DNA of 64,000 nt from Auricularia sp. M13. Taxonomy: Eukaryota > Basidiomycota > Agaricomycetes > Auriculariales > Auriculariaceae. The position numbers and the translations under genes are program-made. Within the stretch, counting starts at the first letter, position 1. Every line of letters starts with the position of its first letter. The stretch covers positions 2,914,001 through 2,978,000 of the forward strand of contig CM073201.1 of the NCBI GenBank assembly GCA_037042915.1. The letters run 5' to 3'. The notes under the pieces are model-generated. The model saw only the letters and a list, made by a program, of their open reading frames with translations. It was not told the origin of the DNA and did no database searches. Positions 41,109-51,911 of the stretch are shown here, in pieces.

Positions 41109-42919
41109 ATGCTACGCGTTTCGGGGGATAAGATTGTCGATGAAGATGGAAAGCTGGTTATGCTGCGCGGGGCCGGCGTTGGCAAGTGTCCTGTTGTGCG
41201 ACTAGGAACCGTGGCATCCTAACTAACTGGCGCATGCGCAGGAGGCTGGATGAACATGGAGAACTTCATCACTGGTAGCTATTCTGTTCTGATCACACTG
41301 TGCACATGAATGAGTGTGCTGATGGGTATCCGTAAACGAGGTTTCCCGGGACACGAATGCCAAATCCGCGAGGCGCTCGCGAAAGTGCTGGGCGCCGAAG
41401 ATGCAGCGTTCTTCTTCGACAAGGTGAACTCCCACCACACAAAAAGACAGCTCTCTCACCCATTCTCACACTGCGCAGTTCCTTGAATACTTCTTCACCG
41501 AGGCCGATGCGCGCTTCTACAAGTCTCTGGGGCTCAACTGCCTCCGCGTGCCATTCAACTACGCGCACCTCGAGGACGACATGAATCCACGCGTCCTCAA
41601 ACCAAATGCATTCGCGCATCTCGACCGCGTCGTGAATCTCTGCGCAGCGGAGGGAATATACACCGTGCTCGACCTGCACGTCGCGCCGGGCGGCCAGAGC
41701 GCCGGGTGGCACGCGGACAACCCCGCGCCGCAGACCGCGGACTTCTGGCGGCACCGAGATTTCCAGGACCGCGCGGTCTGGCTCTGGGAGGAGATAGCCA
41801 AAAGGTACAAAGACAATGCGTGGGTAGCGGGGTACAACCCGCTCAACGAGCCCGCCGTCGAGGACGCGCGCAAGCTCGTCGCGTGGTACGACCGCGTGCA
41901 CGACGCCATCCGCGCGATCGACGAGGCGCATATCCTTTTCTTCGACGGGAACACGTTCGCCTCGGACTTTGCGCAGTTCGGGGACGCGCATACGAACTGG
42001 CGTAATGCGGCGTATGCGTTCCATGTGCGTCGCACCCACCGTGACGGACTGAGCGCTAGCTGACCGTAATGCAGGATTACGCTGTGTTCGGGTTCCCAAT
42101 GAGTCCCGAGCCCTACGACGCAACGCCGGCGCAGCTGCTCAGGCTGAAGAAGACGTTCGAGAAGAAGCGCCGGTGGATGGTAGAGCGCGGCCTCGCAGAC
42201 TGGAACGGCGAATTCGGGCCTGTCTATGCACGGCCAGAGGTCGAGGGCAAGGATTCCGAGGCTATAAACACTAGGAGACTTCACGTTCTGCGTGACCAGC
42301 TCAAGTTGTACGAGGACGCACAAGTCGGCTGGTCCATCTGGCTGTACAAGGACATCGGATTTCAGGGTGAGTCTGGCGGCTGCGACGGTAATTCGAAGAC
42401 GCTGATATGTGCTAGGCATGGTCTATGTGGACCGCAAGACGCCGTACATGCAGCTCATGGAGGGATTCTTGGCCAAGAAACAGCGGATGGTCGTCGACGA
42501 GTGGGGCGCCGACGACACGAAGCCAGAGATCCGCGCAATCTACGAGCCTCTGGAGAAATTCATCGAAGCGAATGTGGATGAGAAATACCGTGAGTCCAAT
42601 CTCATATCGAGTTTCTCAGACGGTTGATGTGCGCAAAGGGGTGCCCGGGCTGTATCCCATGCCGCACTGGACGCTGCGCCGGCGCGTTGCAAGGTGTGGA
42701 CGTCCAAATCAATGCAGCCCTGGATACTGATTCGTTTCGCCTAGGTTCGCGCGAAACACACTAGTCGCAGAGTTCCTCGTCCAGGAATGGGCGGACCTGT
42801 TCAAGGGCAAGACACGAGACGAGCTGGAGCAGATTGCCGCAAGCTTCAAGTTTGAGCATTGCGTGCAACGCACGCAACTCAACGAGATCCTGCAAAATTC
42901 GCGAGCCCAGCTGCAATAG
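41109..42919 (+). CDS. Glycoside hydrolase family 5 enzyme
   Basis: The eight exons are 41109-41181, 41242-41274, 41341-41423, 41479-42024, 42075-42366, 42416-42589, 42639-42693 and 42745-42919 (476 aa). The N-terminus MLRVSGDKIVDEDGKLVMLR is followed by GAGVGGWMNMENFITGFPG, the start of a (beta/alpha)8 barrel. The acid/base Glu lies in GYNPLNEPAVED and the nucleophile Glu in WNGEFGPVY. There is no signal peptide, so it may act inside the cell or leave by another route. GH5 members of this intracellular-looking type cleave beta-glucosidic bonds in glucans or glycolipids; the subfamily cannot be fixed by eye. The first intron (41182-41241) is GC-AG with donor GCAAGT, required to give GAGVGGWMN. 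A truncated copy lies at 28729-29165. Confidence 0.9.
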
Positions 42920-43373
42920 TCGCTCTGCAACATCCGGATAAACACAACTTGATGTAGAGTTCGAATCGAAAGAAATACCGGCCCAAGCTCTGTGAACATC
43001 CGATTCATGCCCTGCAGTCGAGTTCTCTGGAAGTAGGATCTTCTCTGGAACCAGCGGTTGGATTGTCACTGTGCAAAATAAATAGTCCACGCGTGTAGTT
43101 GATGCACAGGCAGACAGTACTGGCGGGGCTCTTAATTATAAGATGCACCGCGTGCCACTCGAAACGCCTATTGTAGAAATAGCTGAATGTAGCAGTGATC
43201 TGAGCGTCGACGGAGTGCACGCCCGAGCCAATACAATGTCGTCACCTCCACGCGGCATACGAAGAGCATCAAATGTGGTTGGAGATGGCGCTGGCGCACT
43301 GCGGTGCGGGAGAAAACGAGTAGAGTGCAGTAGAGTGCCACGAGCGTTTTTAAACACCGACGAACTCATCGAC
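42920..43373. other. Intergenic region
   Basis: No gene seen. It ends at the left target duplication of the hAT-like element. Confidence 0.3.
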
Positions 43374-43381
43374 AGAAAACC

Positions 43382-43884
43382 CAAGGGCCCCTCGAAAAAA
43401 AAATTTTAGACACAAGGCCAAAAATTCCCATAAGCATCTCAAACCGACCCCCCCTCCCCCCATTTGCTTCCGGTGCTTAGTAATACCATGCCCATGGGTG
43501 CTGAGGGGTTTTCTGAATGCATCAGCGTCGAAGAAATGCAGCTGTGTTGTAGCTGGTGTCATCAGGAGTGTCAGCACGAGCCACCGGGAGTTGATTTGCA
43601 TCCGGATACCTGTCACATTTACTTCCGGCGATCGACTGACACACCACAACCGAACCACCAATACTCTGTAAAAAGCCGTAGGAGCTGAATAAACACTCTC
43701 TGACTTGTTAAGGGTCCCTTTCAATGCTCTCTGCCTTCCAAAGAATAAGATCTGGACTGGCAAATATCAATTTCAAGACAATTCAGCCAAAATTCTGGCG
43801 AAAAAAAAAAATCCCATAAGGCCAAAAAGCTGACCCCCCCTCCCCCGCCACGTGATATCGGAATTTGCCGATGAGGGGCCCTTG
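43382..43884. mobile_element. Non-autonomous hAT-like transposon (MITE)
   Basis: 503 bp with perfect 12-bp terminal inverted repeats, CAAGGGCCCCTC at 43382-43393 and its complement at 43873-43884. It is flanked by a perfect 8-bp direct repeat AGAAAACC (43374-43381 and 43885-43892). An 8-bp target duplication with TIRs starting CA and rich in G/C is the hAT signature. Inside, a block of CCCATAAG plus GACCCCCCCTCCCC occurs near each end in direct orientation. No transposase is encoded. Confidence 0.85.
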
Positions 43885-43892
43885 AGAAAACC

Positions 43893-44825
43893 TCTCTCGG
43901 CAGTCATGCTGCATTCATCATGCTCTCGCTCGAACGCACACATTACAGCTACCGCTACTGTACCCAGTTACTGGTTCTAGCAGAGGCAATGTGACGCCTG
44001 CAGGACACGGCCAGCGAGCCGCGTCGACCTGTACGAGCGGTAGTTCTCCGCCCTACGCACACCCATTGCTCGCCCTGAACCCTGCCGACGCTCCTGTCGT
44101 CTGTGTTTCTCATTCTGATGCCTACATGACTTTTAACATCTCTGGAGCTCGCGTCCACGCCGCATTAGTCGTCATCTCGTCTCGATCTGCGCAACCTTGC
44201 TGCCTCGGAAATGATTCTGGTGCGGTGGATCTAGCTGTCAAAACATCAAGACGATTTGAATGGCCTATACGCGACCTGTTGCGCTTTCCGTTTGAAGTAT
44301 TGTACAGTCGCTGCCTACGATGCTTGTTTCTCTGCCCATAGAACATTTTCTTGGATTACGCCTCTGTGGTTATGCCTAACAACAGCGGGGATCATCTGCA
44401 CGGCGATTTTTCCATGGTCGGGGTTGTACAACTTGAAGGTGTTGCTCCTAACCCTGTGACGAACGCTGAACTGCACCCGGAAACAGCTATAACTCGTTGT
44501 CACTCAGTCGATTTTTTTCTGGAACATCATAGTAGAGCTTGAGCTAGGATCGTCCAGGATAGTGCTCGACCTCGGTGTGCCTGACATCATGATAACTTGC
44601 CACCCCGTCTTCAGAATTCGACTTGTCCGTTCGTCAGGTTTCTTCCGCGCACTCAACACCAATTACAGTATCTGTGCCGCCTCCGCGACGGTAACTCTAC
44701 CAACTCTTTCCGCCCCTCGACTTGACGCACTTTGGCGACTTCTTAATATCATCGCTGTTCTGAAGGTCCGTGCGTCCCTTAACATTGGCAGTTTCCCAGC
44801 GGGGTCTTTCAGTTGCAAACACACT
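43893..44825. other. Intergenic region
   Basis: Open frames here (for example plus 43991-44341) have no recognisable features. No gene is called. Confidence 0.3.
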
Positions 44826-45963
44826 GCATCAGCAAAGTTGGTTTTTGCTCGAGCTGGCTCGGGCTGGCTTTCCCGTGCTCAAGGCATTTGAGCAAGTTTG
44901 AGCTCCTCCGTCGAGTTAGAGCTCCTTGGGAAAAGGTAAGAAGCAAGTCGGAGCTCAGCGATCCTCGCCGAGCTTCGTCGAGCTCCACCAAGCACGATCA
45001 AGCTTGCCAAACGGCTCAAGCCGGTCAAGCTCCTCAAGCAGCTCAAGCACCTGGTCTCGCTGTGGAAGGTCGTACGATTTTTTTGGCCTCGAAAGGTCGC
45101 TGGCAGGTGATTCCTGCAGCGCGGTGTGCGGTCGCCGAAATTTACTAAGTCTCTTCCTTCTCCCAACGTCTGCTGCCCGGTTCTTTGCACTGGCGCCGCG
45201 CTGGCCTCCCCTCTCCCGCAGTGCTTATATGGGACTTGAACACTGGCTCTAGAATATGGCTGTACGGGACTTGCTCTACTCTGGGGACTCTGTCTTAGGC
45301 TCTTAGCTGCAATGGCTGTTCTCCTCCGTGCTCGGTGGTCTGCTGTGTCGTCTGCTATCTGTCCCGGCTTATGCGCTGTGTTCTAGATCTGCTCCGCTGG
45401 TGCTTTACTAACCCTTCCGTTGTCTATAGGTGTCACAACTCACGATGCAAAGGTGCGTGCGCTCAGCTGCGTAGTTTGCACGTCACTGACTCCCGGGCCA
45501 GTGCTTATTTAGGCTGTGCACGCCGTCGTACACGCGCGTCGGTTCCCAGACCGCTTGTAGGTCCAGCTTCTCACCTTTCCAGCGTCCTTGCCTTGCCAGC
45601 TTGTATATACTATAATCGTGAAGCATAATCTGAACTACTGAATTAAACTATGATTTCTACTGCATTATGGCCTGGAGAACAAATAACGGGGCCCAATGAA
45701 TCAGAAATGACCGTGAGGAGAGGCCGGAGACGCGCGAGCTCACGAAGCTTTGATTGTTTGTCAAGCTCGGCCGAGCTCGGCTGAGCTCGTCAAGCTGCTC
45801 AAGCACTCAAGCTCGTCAAGCTCGGCAAAGCTTGAGACGCTTGACGAGCTCGCCCGAACAAAATTAGGCGGACCTTTTGTGTACGAGCTTGAGTCGCTTG
45901 AGTGCTCACGAGGCTCGACGAGGCTTGACGAGCCTCGTGAGCAAAAACCAACTTTGCTGATGC
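44826..45963. mobile_element. Non-autonomous DNA transposon with 25-bp TIRs
   Basis: The ends, 44826-44850 and 45939-45963, are a perfect 25-bp inverted repeat beginning GCATCAGCAAAGTTGG. Next to each end lies a dense array of AGCTC/CAAGCTCGTC-type units (44840-45060 and 45730-45935), inverted relative to each other. The 1138-bp element has no transposase frame. I could not find a matching target duplication, so the superfamily is open. Confidence 0.75.
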
Positions 45964-46320
45964 TGGAGCGGCGTACGAAACGGCCCGTGCTGTCGAAGCC
46001 AAGGTGCCGGAGCGCGAAGCGGGGGGTTTGTGTAGCTTCACACATGGCCGCGCTACTCTGAGTACTACTACCATTGGGGATTAACTTCAAGTTGTGCACG
46101 AATGCGGTCGGCCGGCGCCGGCGCTTGGGGTGTTCTTTGCTGCCTAGCGGATGGCCCGGGAAGACTGTCGAAGACGGCTCGGCGAAAGAGCGTCCCGGAA
46201 TTGCTAACCGAGAGGTGAGAGCTCGAGACGCCTGCCAGACTTGGGACGGGGGGTGGGGCGCTCAACTTGTATGTAGATAAGCCGTCCGAGCCAGGATATC
46301 GATACGTCTGCCAGTGTCTC
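45964..46320. other. Intergenic region / possible 5' leader
   Basis: The frame of the next gene is open from about 46267 without an ATG. An upstream exon may exist, but I cannot define one. Confidence 0.3.
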
Positions 46321-47289
46321 ATGGATCACCAACGCGGGCCCTGCAAGCCAGGGGTTCAAGCTCCTCCCCCACGTCCAGTGACTGGTGCAGCCAACCCACG
46401 TAGAGCATACAATCGTGGTGCCCCTGCACGTGGTGTCCACGGTGCTAACCCACGAATCATGGAGGTTCGACCTGTGTCCGCATATGTAGCTGCAGCAAAT
46501 GGAGGGCGCAACACACAGCCAATAATTCCACCTCCACCTCCACCTCCACCTCATCCTAAGGCTAGTAGACAAATAAAAATACACCCGGAATACCTCGTGG
46601 GACCCACCCCAACTAACTTTTATCCACCTCGGTCGCCGGCGCCTCGGCCACCGCAGCCGCATCTGCCCACGCAGCCGCATATTCCCACGCCGCAGCTGCC
46701 ACCGACGCCGCGGCGAATGGATAGCGTACCGTTACGCTTCAATCCACCTCATTACGCCAAGCCATTTCAGTTGCTGCCAATACCGCCGCCGTCGACGTTG
46801 GAGTTGGCAAGTGAGAATACACTAGTCATCCGTTCGCGCACTCTCTTCCCCATGCTGGCTGCAGTGAGCTCGTTCGGCGCTGCGCTAGCGTTTTCGACAT
46901 TTTTCACCGCACAGCCGGCTTTCCCGCGCGGCGCCCGCACGCTGTCTTATCTCGCATGGTCCTATGCAGCCTTCGTGGCATGCATGCTCACGACGTTCAT
47001 CTGGCAAGTCGTCCTCATGTCAGATTTCTACGGCTTCGAGGGCCGGCTGTACCGCAGCAAGACGGCCATCATCCTCGCGGTGACCGCGGCGTTCGCCACC
47101 ATTGCCGCCGGAGTCATCTTCCTCGCTCTTTCGCTCACCGAGAACGAGGCGCTCGCCGTGCGCACTGCGGGCTATGCGGTTGTTGGCGTTATTGCATTCG
47201 CCATCTTCACGGGCCTCATACGCCTGTGCCTTACGGTTTTGCGACGCGCGCGTTTTGACGTCGAGTACAGTAACTTCAATGCTTTGTAG
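46321..47289 (+). CDS. Proline-rich four-helix membrane protein, function unknown
   Basis: The first in-frame ATG is 46321 (MDHQRGPCKPGVQAPP), giving 322 aa; the frame stays open upstream to 46267, so an upstream coding exon is possible. Residues 1-165 are low complexity and rich in Pro, Arg and Ala, with an eight-proline run and repeated PxxP. The C-terminal part has four hydrophobic segments, SRTLFPMLAAVSSFGAALAF, LAWSYAAFVACMLTTFIWQV, TAIILAVTAAFATIAAGVIF and TAGYAVVGVIAFAIFTGLI. The layout, a long Pro-rich cytosolic arm plus four helices, resembles many uncharacterised basidiomycete membrane proteins. It may tether SH3 or WW partners at a membrane; this is inference. Confidence 0.7.
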   Translation: MDHQRGPCKPGVQAPPPRPVTGAANPRRAYNRGAPARGVHGANPRIMEVRPVSAYVAAANGGRNTQPIIPPPPPPPPHPKASRQIKIHPEYLVGPTPTNFYPPRSPAPRPPQPHLPTQPHIPTPQLPPTPRRMDSVPLRFNPPHYAKPFQLLPIPPPSTLELASENTLVIRSRTLFPMLAAVSSFGAALAFSTFFTAQPAFPRGARTLSYLAWSYAAFVACMLTTFIWQVVLMSDFYGFEGRLYRSKTAIILAVTAAFATIAAGVIFLALSLTENEALAVRTAGYAVVGVIAFAIFTGLIRLCLTVLRRARFDVEYSNFNAL

Positions 47290-47423
47290 AGTCTGGTCAT
47301 TTAGACGTTTTGAAATCACTAGACATGGCCGGGGCACCGCCCTATGGGCAAAATTATGGACAAAAAAAAGGTCAGCAATATACAGATTCACCACAAACAG
47401 CATACGCAAGACCCGCAAAATTA

Positions 47424-47600
47424 TTGCGTCGTCATTCCCCGAGACGAACGCCTTCTCCTCCTCGAGACTAGGAGTGGTTCATTGACACTCCTACGGCCTG
47501 AATCACCTCGGCCAAATCGCCTCTTTCTCAGGAGCAGAAAACAGATCAACAAGGCTGAGACGCTGCTCGTGCAGCCCGATGGCCACCTGTCGAATAATTG
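47424..47600 (-). pseudogene. Fragment of the unknown gene family (copy 3)
   Basis: On the minus strand from about 47597 the sequence reads QVAIGLHEQRLSLVDLF, then APEKEA and a stop; after a frame change it reads SLEEEKAFVSGNDDAI. This parallels copies 1 and 2 (GLHEQRLEVDDLVW, EEKALAQ...DSDEAI). Several stops make it a pseudogene. Confidence 0.4.
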
Positions 47601-47640
47601 TCATTACCCCACCCCTAAATCGCGATGCCTTCACGCGTAA

Positions 47641-48698
47641 CTATATCCAGCACATAATATAGGACTCTGGAGTGTATGATGAAATGATTGAACTCTCGGG
47701 AAAGGTCGACGGTGAGTCAACTGGCGGTGATACTCTAAGTGCATTATCGCCGTGGCTCGTGAGTTGGTCACAGAGTAGAGTCTCGGAAGATCTTCGTTGA
47801 AGGAATGACATAACCTCATGCGACAGAGCCTGAGACTATGACCTATGTCTTTCAGAATAATGGGGCTCATGCTGAGCTGTCTCACTGGAACATTGTTTGA
47901 TGTGCCATCGTCAACAGATTAGGGCCCCACTATAAGGCAAACGGCAGTTGGCTCGAGTGCAGTATATCTGTGAACATTTACTCATCACCCCCAGCGATGC
48001 GATTCGAATGAAAGGTGCATTCTGGGTGGCTTCGCAACGGGGAACCTATGATGGAGCGGACTTTGAAAGTTCAACACCCCAGCTAATCCCGAACAGGTTG
48101 ACATCCAAACGGAAGATTTCAGGCCTGATTTGCTGCCCGACGCTGAGGTCCTCCGGCAGATGTTCTACAGCACGAATTTCATTGCGGGACGCGAAAAGGC
48201 AGCCTTATGCGGATTTTTCGACAAGTGCTAGGAAACTTTCTGTGCGGACCGCTTCGACGGATGCTCTGCTCGTACCCATGGCTCTTTCAGCGCACCACGA
48301 GCGGGCCACGTTTGAATGTGCAGATGCTGGCTCGAGAGCGCATCGCTGTCCTTGCCGCACTTGCAATGTCTTGTGGCCGTCGAGCTCGAGGCGGTGCTTA
48401 CCGACTTGGTCGCGATGGCGTAACCTTCTACTCCCGATCGACTATTATCTGCATCAAAGTCAGCACCGGAGGATGGGAAGCTCCCTACTATTTCAACGAT
48501 TCGAGACATGGAATGAGAGACTTGAGGATAGATGACATTGCCGCCGTACAGGTACCGGAGGCTTTACAATCTCTCGCAGTGCCGCCTCTCACTCTCACGT
48601 CTTGCGAAATCAGCGTGCTGTTTTTGGACTCCTCTACGTCAAATTTCGTTGATGGTGCGCAGTCAATCATATGCGTGATATCTCGACGCCCGAGTGAT
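47641..48698. other. Intergenic region
   Basis: Overlapping frames up to 195 aa show no features. No gene is called. Confidence 0.3.
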
Positions 48699-48706
48699 CA
48701 TAAAAG
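48699..48706 (+). promoter_or_regulatory. TATA-like element of the GMC gene
   Basis: CATAAAAG about 90 bp before the ATG at 48795. Confidence 0.4.
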
Positions 48707-48794
48707 CACGGCGCGCGACACCTGGCGACTTCATCTCTTCCCTTCCCTTTACTTTTTCGTTGTCTAATATTTCCTTGGTGGTGACCCGTCCGCG

Positions 48795-50869
48795 ATGCAT
48801 TTTCGCGTGATCGCTCTCCTTTCGGCGTTTATTGTCGTCGCGTCCGCGACACCGCTCCGTGCGTCCATCCCATGGCCACCTGTGTCACGGGAACTTACTC
48901 CTTTTAGAATTCGCTGCGCGCAACACGACCGACTATGAGTACGTGGTCGTCGGTTCAGGCGCAGGTGGCGGCCCTCTTGCCGCTCGTCTCGCGATTGCTG
49001 GCCACAAGGTCCTGCTCATCGAGGCCGGCGGCGACGCTGGCGACAACATCAACGAGCAGGTCCCGGCGTTTCACATCAAGTCGACCGAGGACCCGGAGAT
49101 GCGCTGGGACTTTTTCGTCAAGCACTATCCCGACCCGGCGCGCGCGGCGCTCGACTCCAAGATGACCTACACGACGCCCGACGGCCAGCAGTACATCGGC
49201 CTGACGCCTCCCGAGGGCAGCACGCAGAAGGGCATCCTATACCCGCGCGCTGCGACGCTCGGCGGGTGTGGCTCGCACAATGCGCTGGTCAACATCTACC
49301 CGCACGCGTCCGACTGGGACGACATCGCCGACCTCACGGGCGACGAGTCGTGGCGCGCGAAGAACATGCGCAAGTACTACAAGAAGGTCGAGCGGCTTGA
49401 GTACGACGTCTCCAGCAGCGGGCACGGGCTCGACGGCTGGCTCGGCGTCTCGCGCGCGAGCTCCACGCTCGCGGTCAAGGACTTCAAGGTCGCTGGCTGG
49501 CTGCTCGCTGCCGCGCGCCAAACGGGCAATAGCATCCTTGGCGGCGTGGGCTCAATTATCGACATCCTGACGCGCGATCTCAACTCTGACGACGAAGACC
49601 GCGACAACACCGAGGGTCTCTTCCAGATCCCCATCGCGATGACCGGCGGCCAGCGCAACGGCCCACGCGAGTTCATTGTGTCTGTCCTCAACGCCAAGAA
49701 CCCGGACGGCTCGAAGAAGTACCCGCTCGACCTCCAGATGAACACGCTCGTCACCAAGGTGCTCTTCGACGAGACCGCCGAGAAGCCCAAGGCTGTTGGC
49801 GTCGAGTACATCCAGGGCAAGGCGCTCTACAAGGCCGACCCGCGCTTCAAGGGCGACACCGGCGTGAAGGGCGAGGTCCGCGTCACGAAGGAGGTCATCC
49901 TCGCTGGCGGCGCGTACAACACGCCGCAGCTCCTCAAGTTGTCCGGTATCGGCCCCAAGGAGGAGCTGGAGAAGTTCCACATCCCGGTTCGCGTCGATCT
50001 GCCTGGTGTCGGTACGAACCTCCAGGACCGCTACGAGATCGGCGTCGTCAGCACGACGACTAGCGACTTCTCCACGACCACGGACTGCACGTTCAACAAC
50101 CCGCCCGACGGTTCGGACCCGTGCCTCAAGCAGTGGCTTGAGAACGCGGACGGCGGCGACCGCGGACCGTACGCGTCCGACGGCTTCGCGCTCGCGCTCG
50201 TCGCCCGCTCTAGCGTCGCGGAGAAGGACCCGGACCTCTTCATCTTCGGCGGTCCGGCAGACTTCCACGGCTACTTCCCCGGTTACGCGGAGGTCGCGGT
50301 CAACAACTCGCGCACGTGGACGTGGGCCATCCTGAAGGCGCACACGCGTAACCGCGCCGGCACCGTCCTTCTCAACAGCGCCGACCCGCAGGACGTCCCG
50401 GACATCAACTTCAACCAGTACGACGCCGGCACGACCACTGACGGCGCGGACGTGAAGGACCTGCAGGCCATCAAGGAGGGCGTCGACTACGTGCGCAGCA
50501 TGAAGACCCATCTCGACCACGTCCCCTTCTCTGCCGACTTTACCGAGAAGTACCCGGGCCCTGCGAACACGGACGATGCGAAGACCTACGACTGGGTGCG
50601 CAACGAGGCGTGGGGTCACCACGCGTCGTGCTCGGCGCCCATCGGCGCGGATGGCGACCCAATGGCCGTGCTCGACTCGAACTTCCGCGTGCGCGGTGTC
50701 GACTCGCTCCGCGTCGTGGATGCCAGCGTCTTCCCCAAGGTACGTCGCAGTCCGTTGTCCTTGTCCGCATGTGAGCTGACCTCTCTCGTAGATCCCCGGC
50801 TTCTTCATCGTCGTGCCCGTCTACATGATCGCAGAAAAGGCCGCGGACGTCATCATCAACGGCAATTAG
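48795..50869 (+). CDS. Secreted GMC-family FAD oxidoreductase
   Basis: The three exons 48795-48858, 48908-50739 and 50792-50869 encode 657 aa. A signal peptide (MHFRVIALLSAFIVVASA) precedes the dinucleotide-binding motif VVVGSGAGGGPLAARLA and the second FAD contact LLIEAGGDAG. GMC signature regions follow (LGGCGSHNALVNIYP and GAYNTPQLLKLSGIGP). The catalytic His lies in WGHHASCSAPIG. The second active-site position, in the closing motif FPKIPGFFIVVPVYMIAEKAADV, has FF where many GMC oxidases have His or Asn in an AHT/AHN context, so substrate handling may differ. It should be an extracellular alcohol or sugar oxidase/dehydrogenase supplying H2O2 or reducing quinones during lignocellulose attack. 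The start is set by the signal peptide and the upstream TATA-like box. Confidence 0.93.
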
Positions 50870-51911
50870 ACATTACCTTATTACTTCTAGACGTTTGCTT
50901 CGTTTTTGCTCTTTGGACATTTTTTTATCTTTATTTCGTAGGTCCTTAAGGCATTTTTGTACACATTCCCTTCATACCATCGGAAAAGAATCTCATTCTT
51001 TGAGCTGTTCATATCTACACAGACATGCATCGTTCATGAGGCTGCAAGGTCAACGGGTACTTGCGAGTAATCCGTCCGCAAAGAAAGCTATTCAACTCAA
51101 CAAGTGTGATCATTGAAGTCATCGGCGGTGGATACGGAAGCGTTGCACACAGTGATTATACCTACCTACCTACCTACACACCCAGCAGGCCCCAGCCAGA
51201 AAATCCGACCGAGTGCGGGCAGTAACTTTGTTGTGGATAACATACCTGAAGCACTCCTGGACAACTTCCCACGCGAAGGTTTCCACAAAGTGTGCAACTG
51301 AAACTCTGAACAGCGCTCCTTTGTTGCGGGATAAGGCAATGATCTTCAATTCATTGATTCATTCATGCATTGTACTCATCAGCATCACGAGCCAACTAAC
51401 GGCAAGGCTAAAGCTAAAGAATCTAAGCTACAAACAGAACGATAGGCGCTGTAAACCAACCATCCAGAATTCGAAAGCAAAAAAAGCAAAAGCCGAGACC
51501 GTCTATGGGGGTGCGTGAAAGGGGAGAGCGACGACAGCCGGACAACTGGACGCGCAATAGGATAGCGGGAAGCAAAGGGTGAGAAGAGCAAAAGGTGTGC
51601 GGGTGTGCGGGTCATTAAAACGTGGAGATCGTGCAATGCGATGTGCAATGTTCGGGGCCATAATCAAATACTGTAAGCGTTCGCACGCGATGCGCGTGTG
51701 GGGTAGGTGAGGGTGAGGGCGGGTGGAGAGGAGTGCCGCGAAAATTTGAACGGTGCGGCATCGGTGTGGGTAGGTGGCCGGCAGTTGGATGCCAGCAGGA
51801 ACAAAGAGGCGCACAGGCGAAAACGCAGGTGCAGGGTCGAGGAGGGAGAACGGGTTGAAGTCGTCAAGGGGGTGGTGGGTATCGGTGTCGATTCGTCAAA
51901 GAAAATTCGCT
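50870..51911. other. Convergent intergenic region
   Basis: It contains a short (CCTA)n microsatellite at about 51163-51177. No gene seen. Confidence 0.35.

Noticed and set aside
41293-42419. Minus-strand frames of 276 and 286 aa opposite GH5
   Set aside because: Antisense shadows of the GH5 exon. They partly align with the antisense of the truncated copy only because the sense strands are homologous.
49552-50808. Minus-strand frame of 418 aa opposite the GMC gene
   Set aside because: It mirrors the third-position G/C bias of the GMC exon and has a repetitive Val/Arg/Asp composition.
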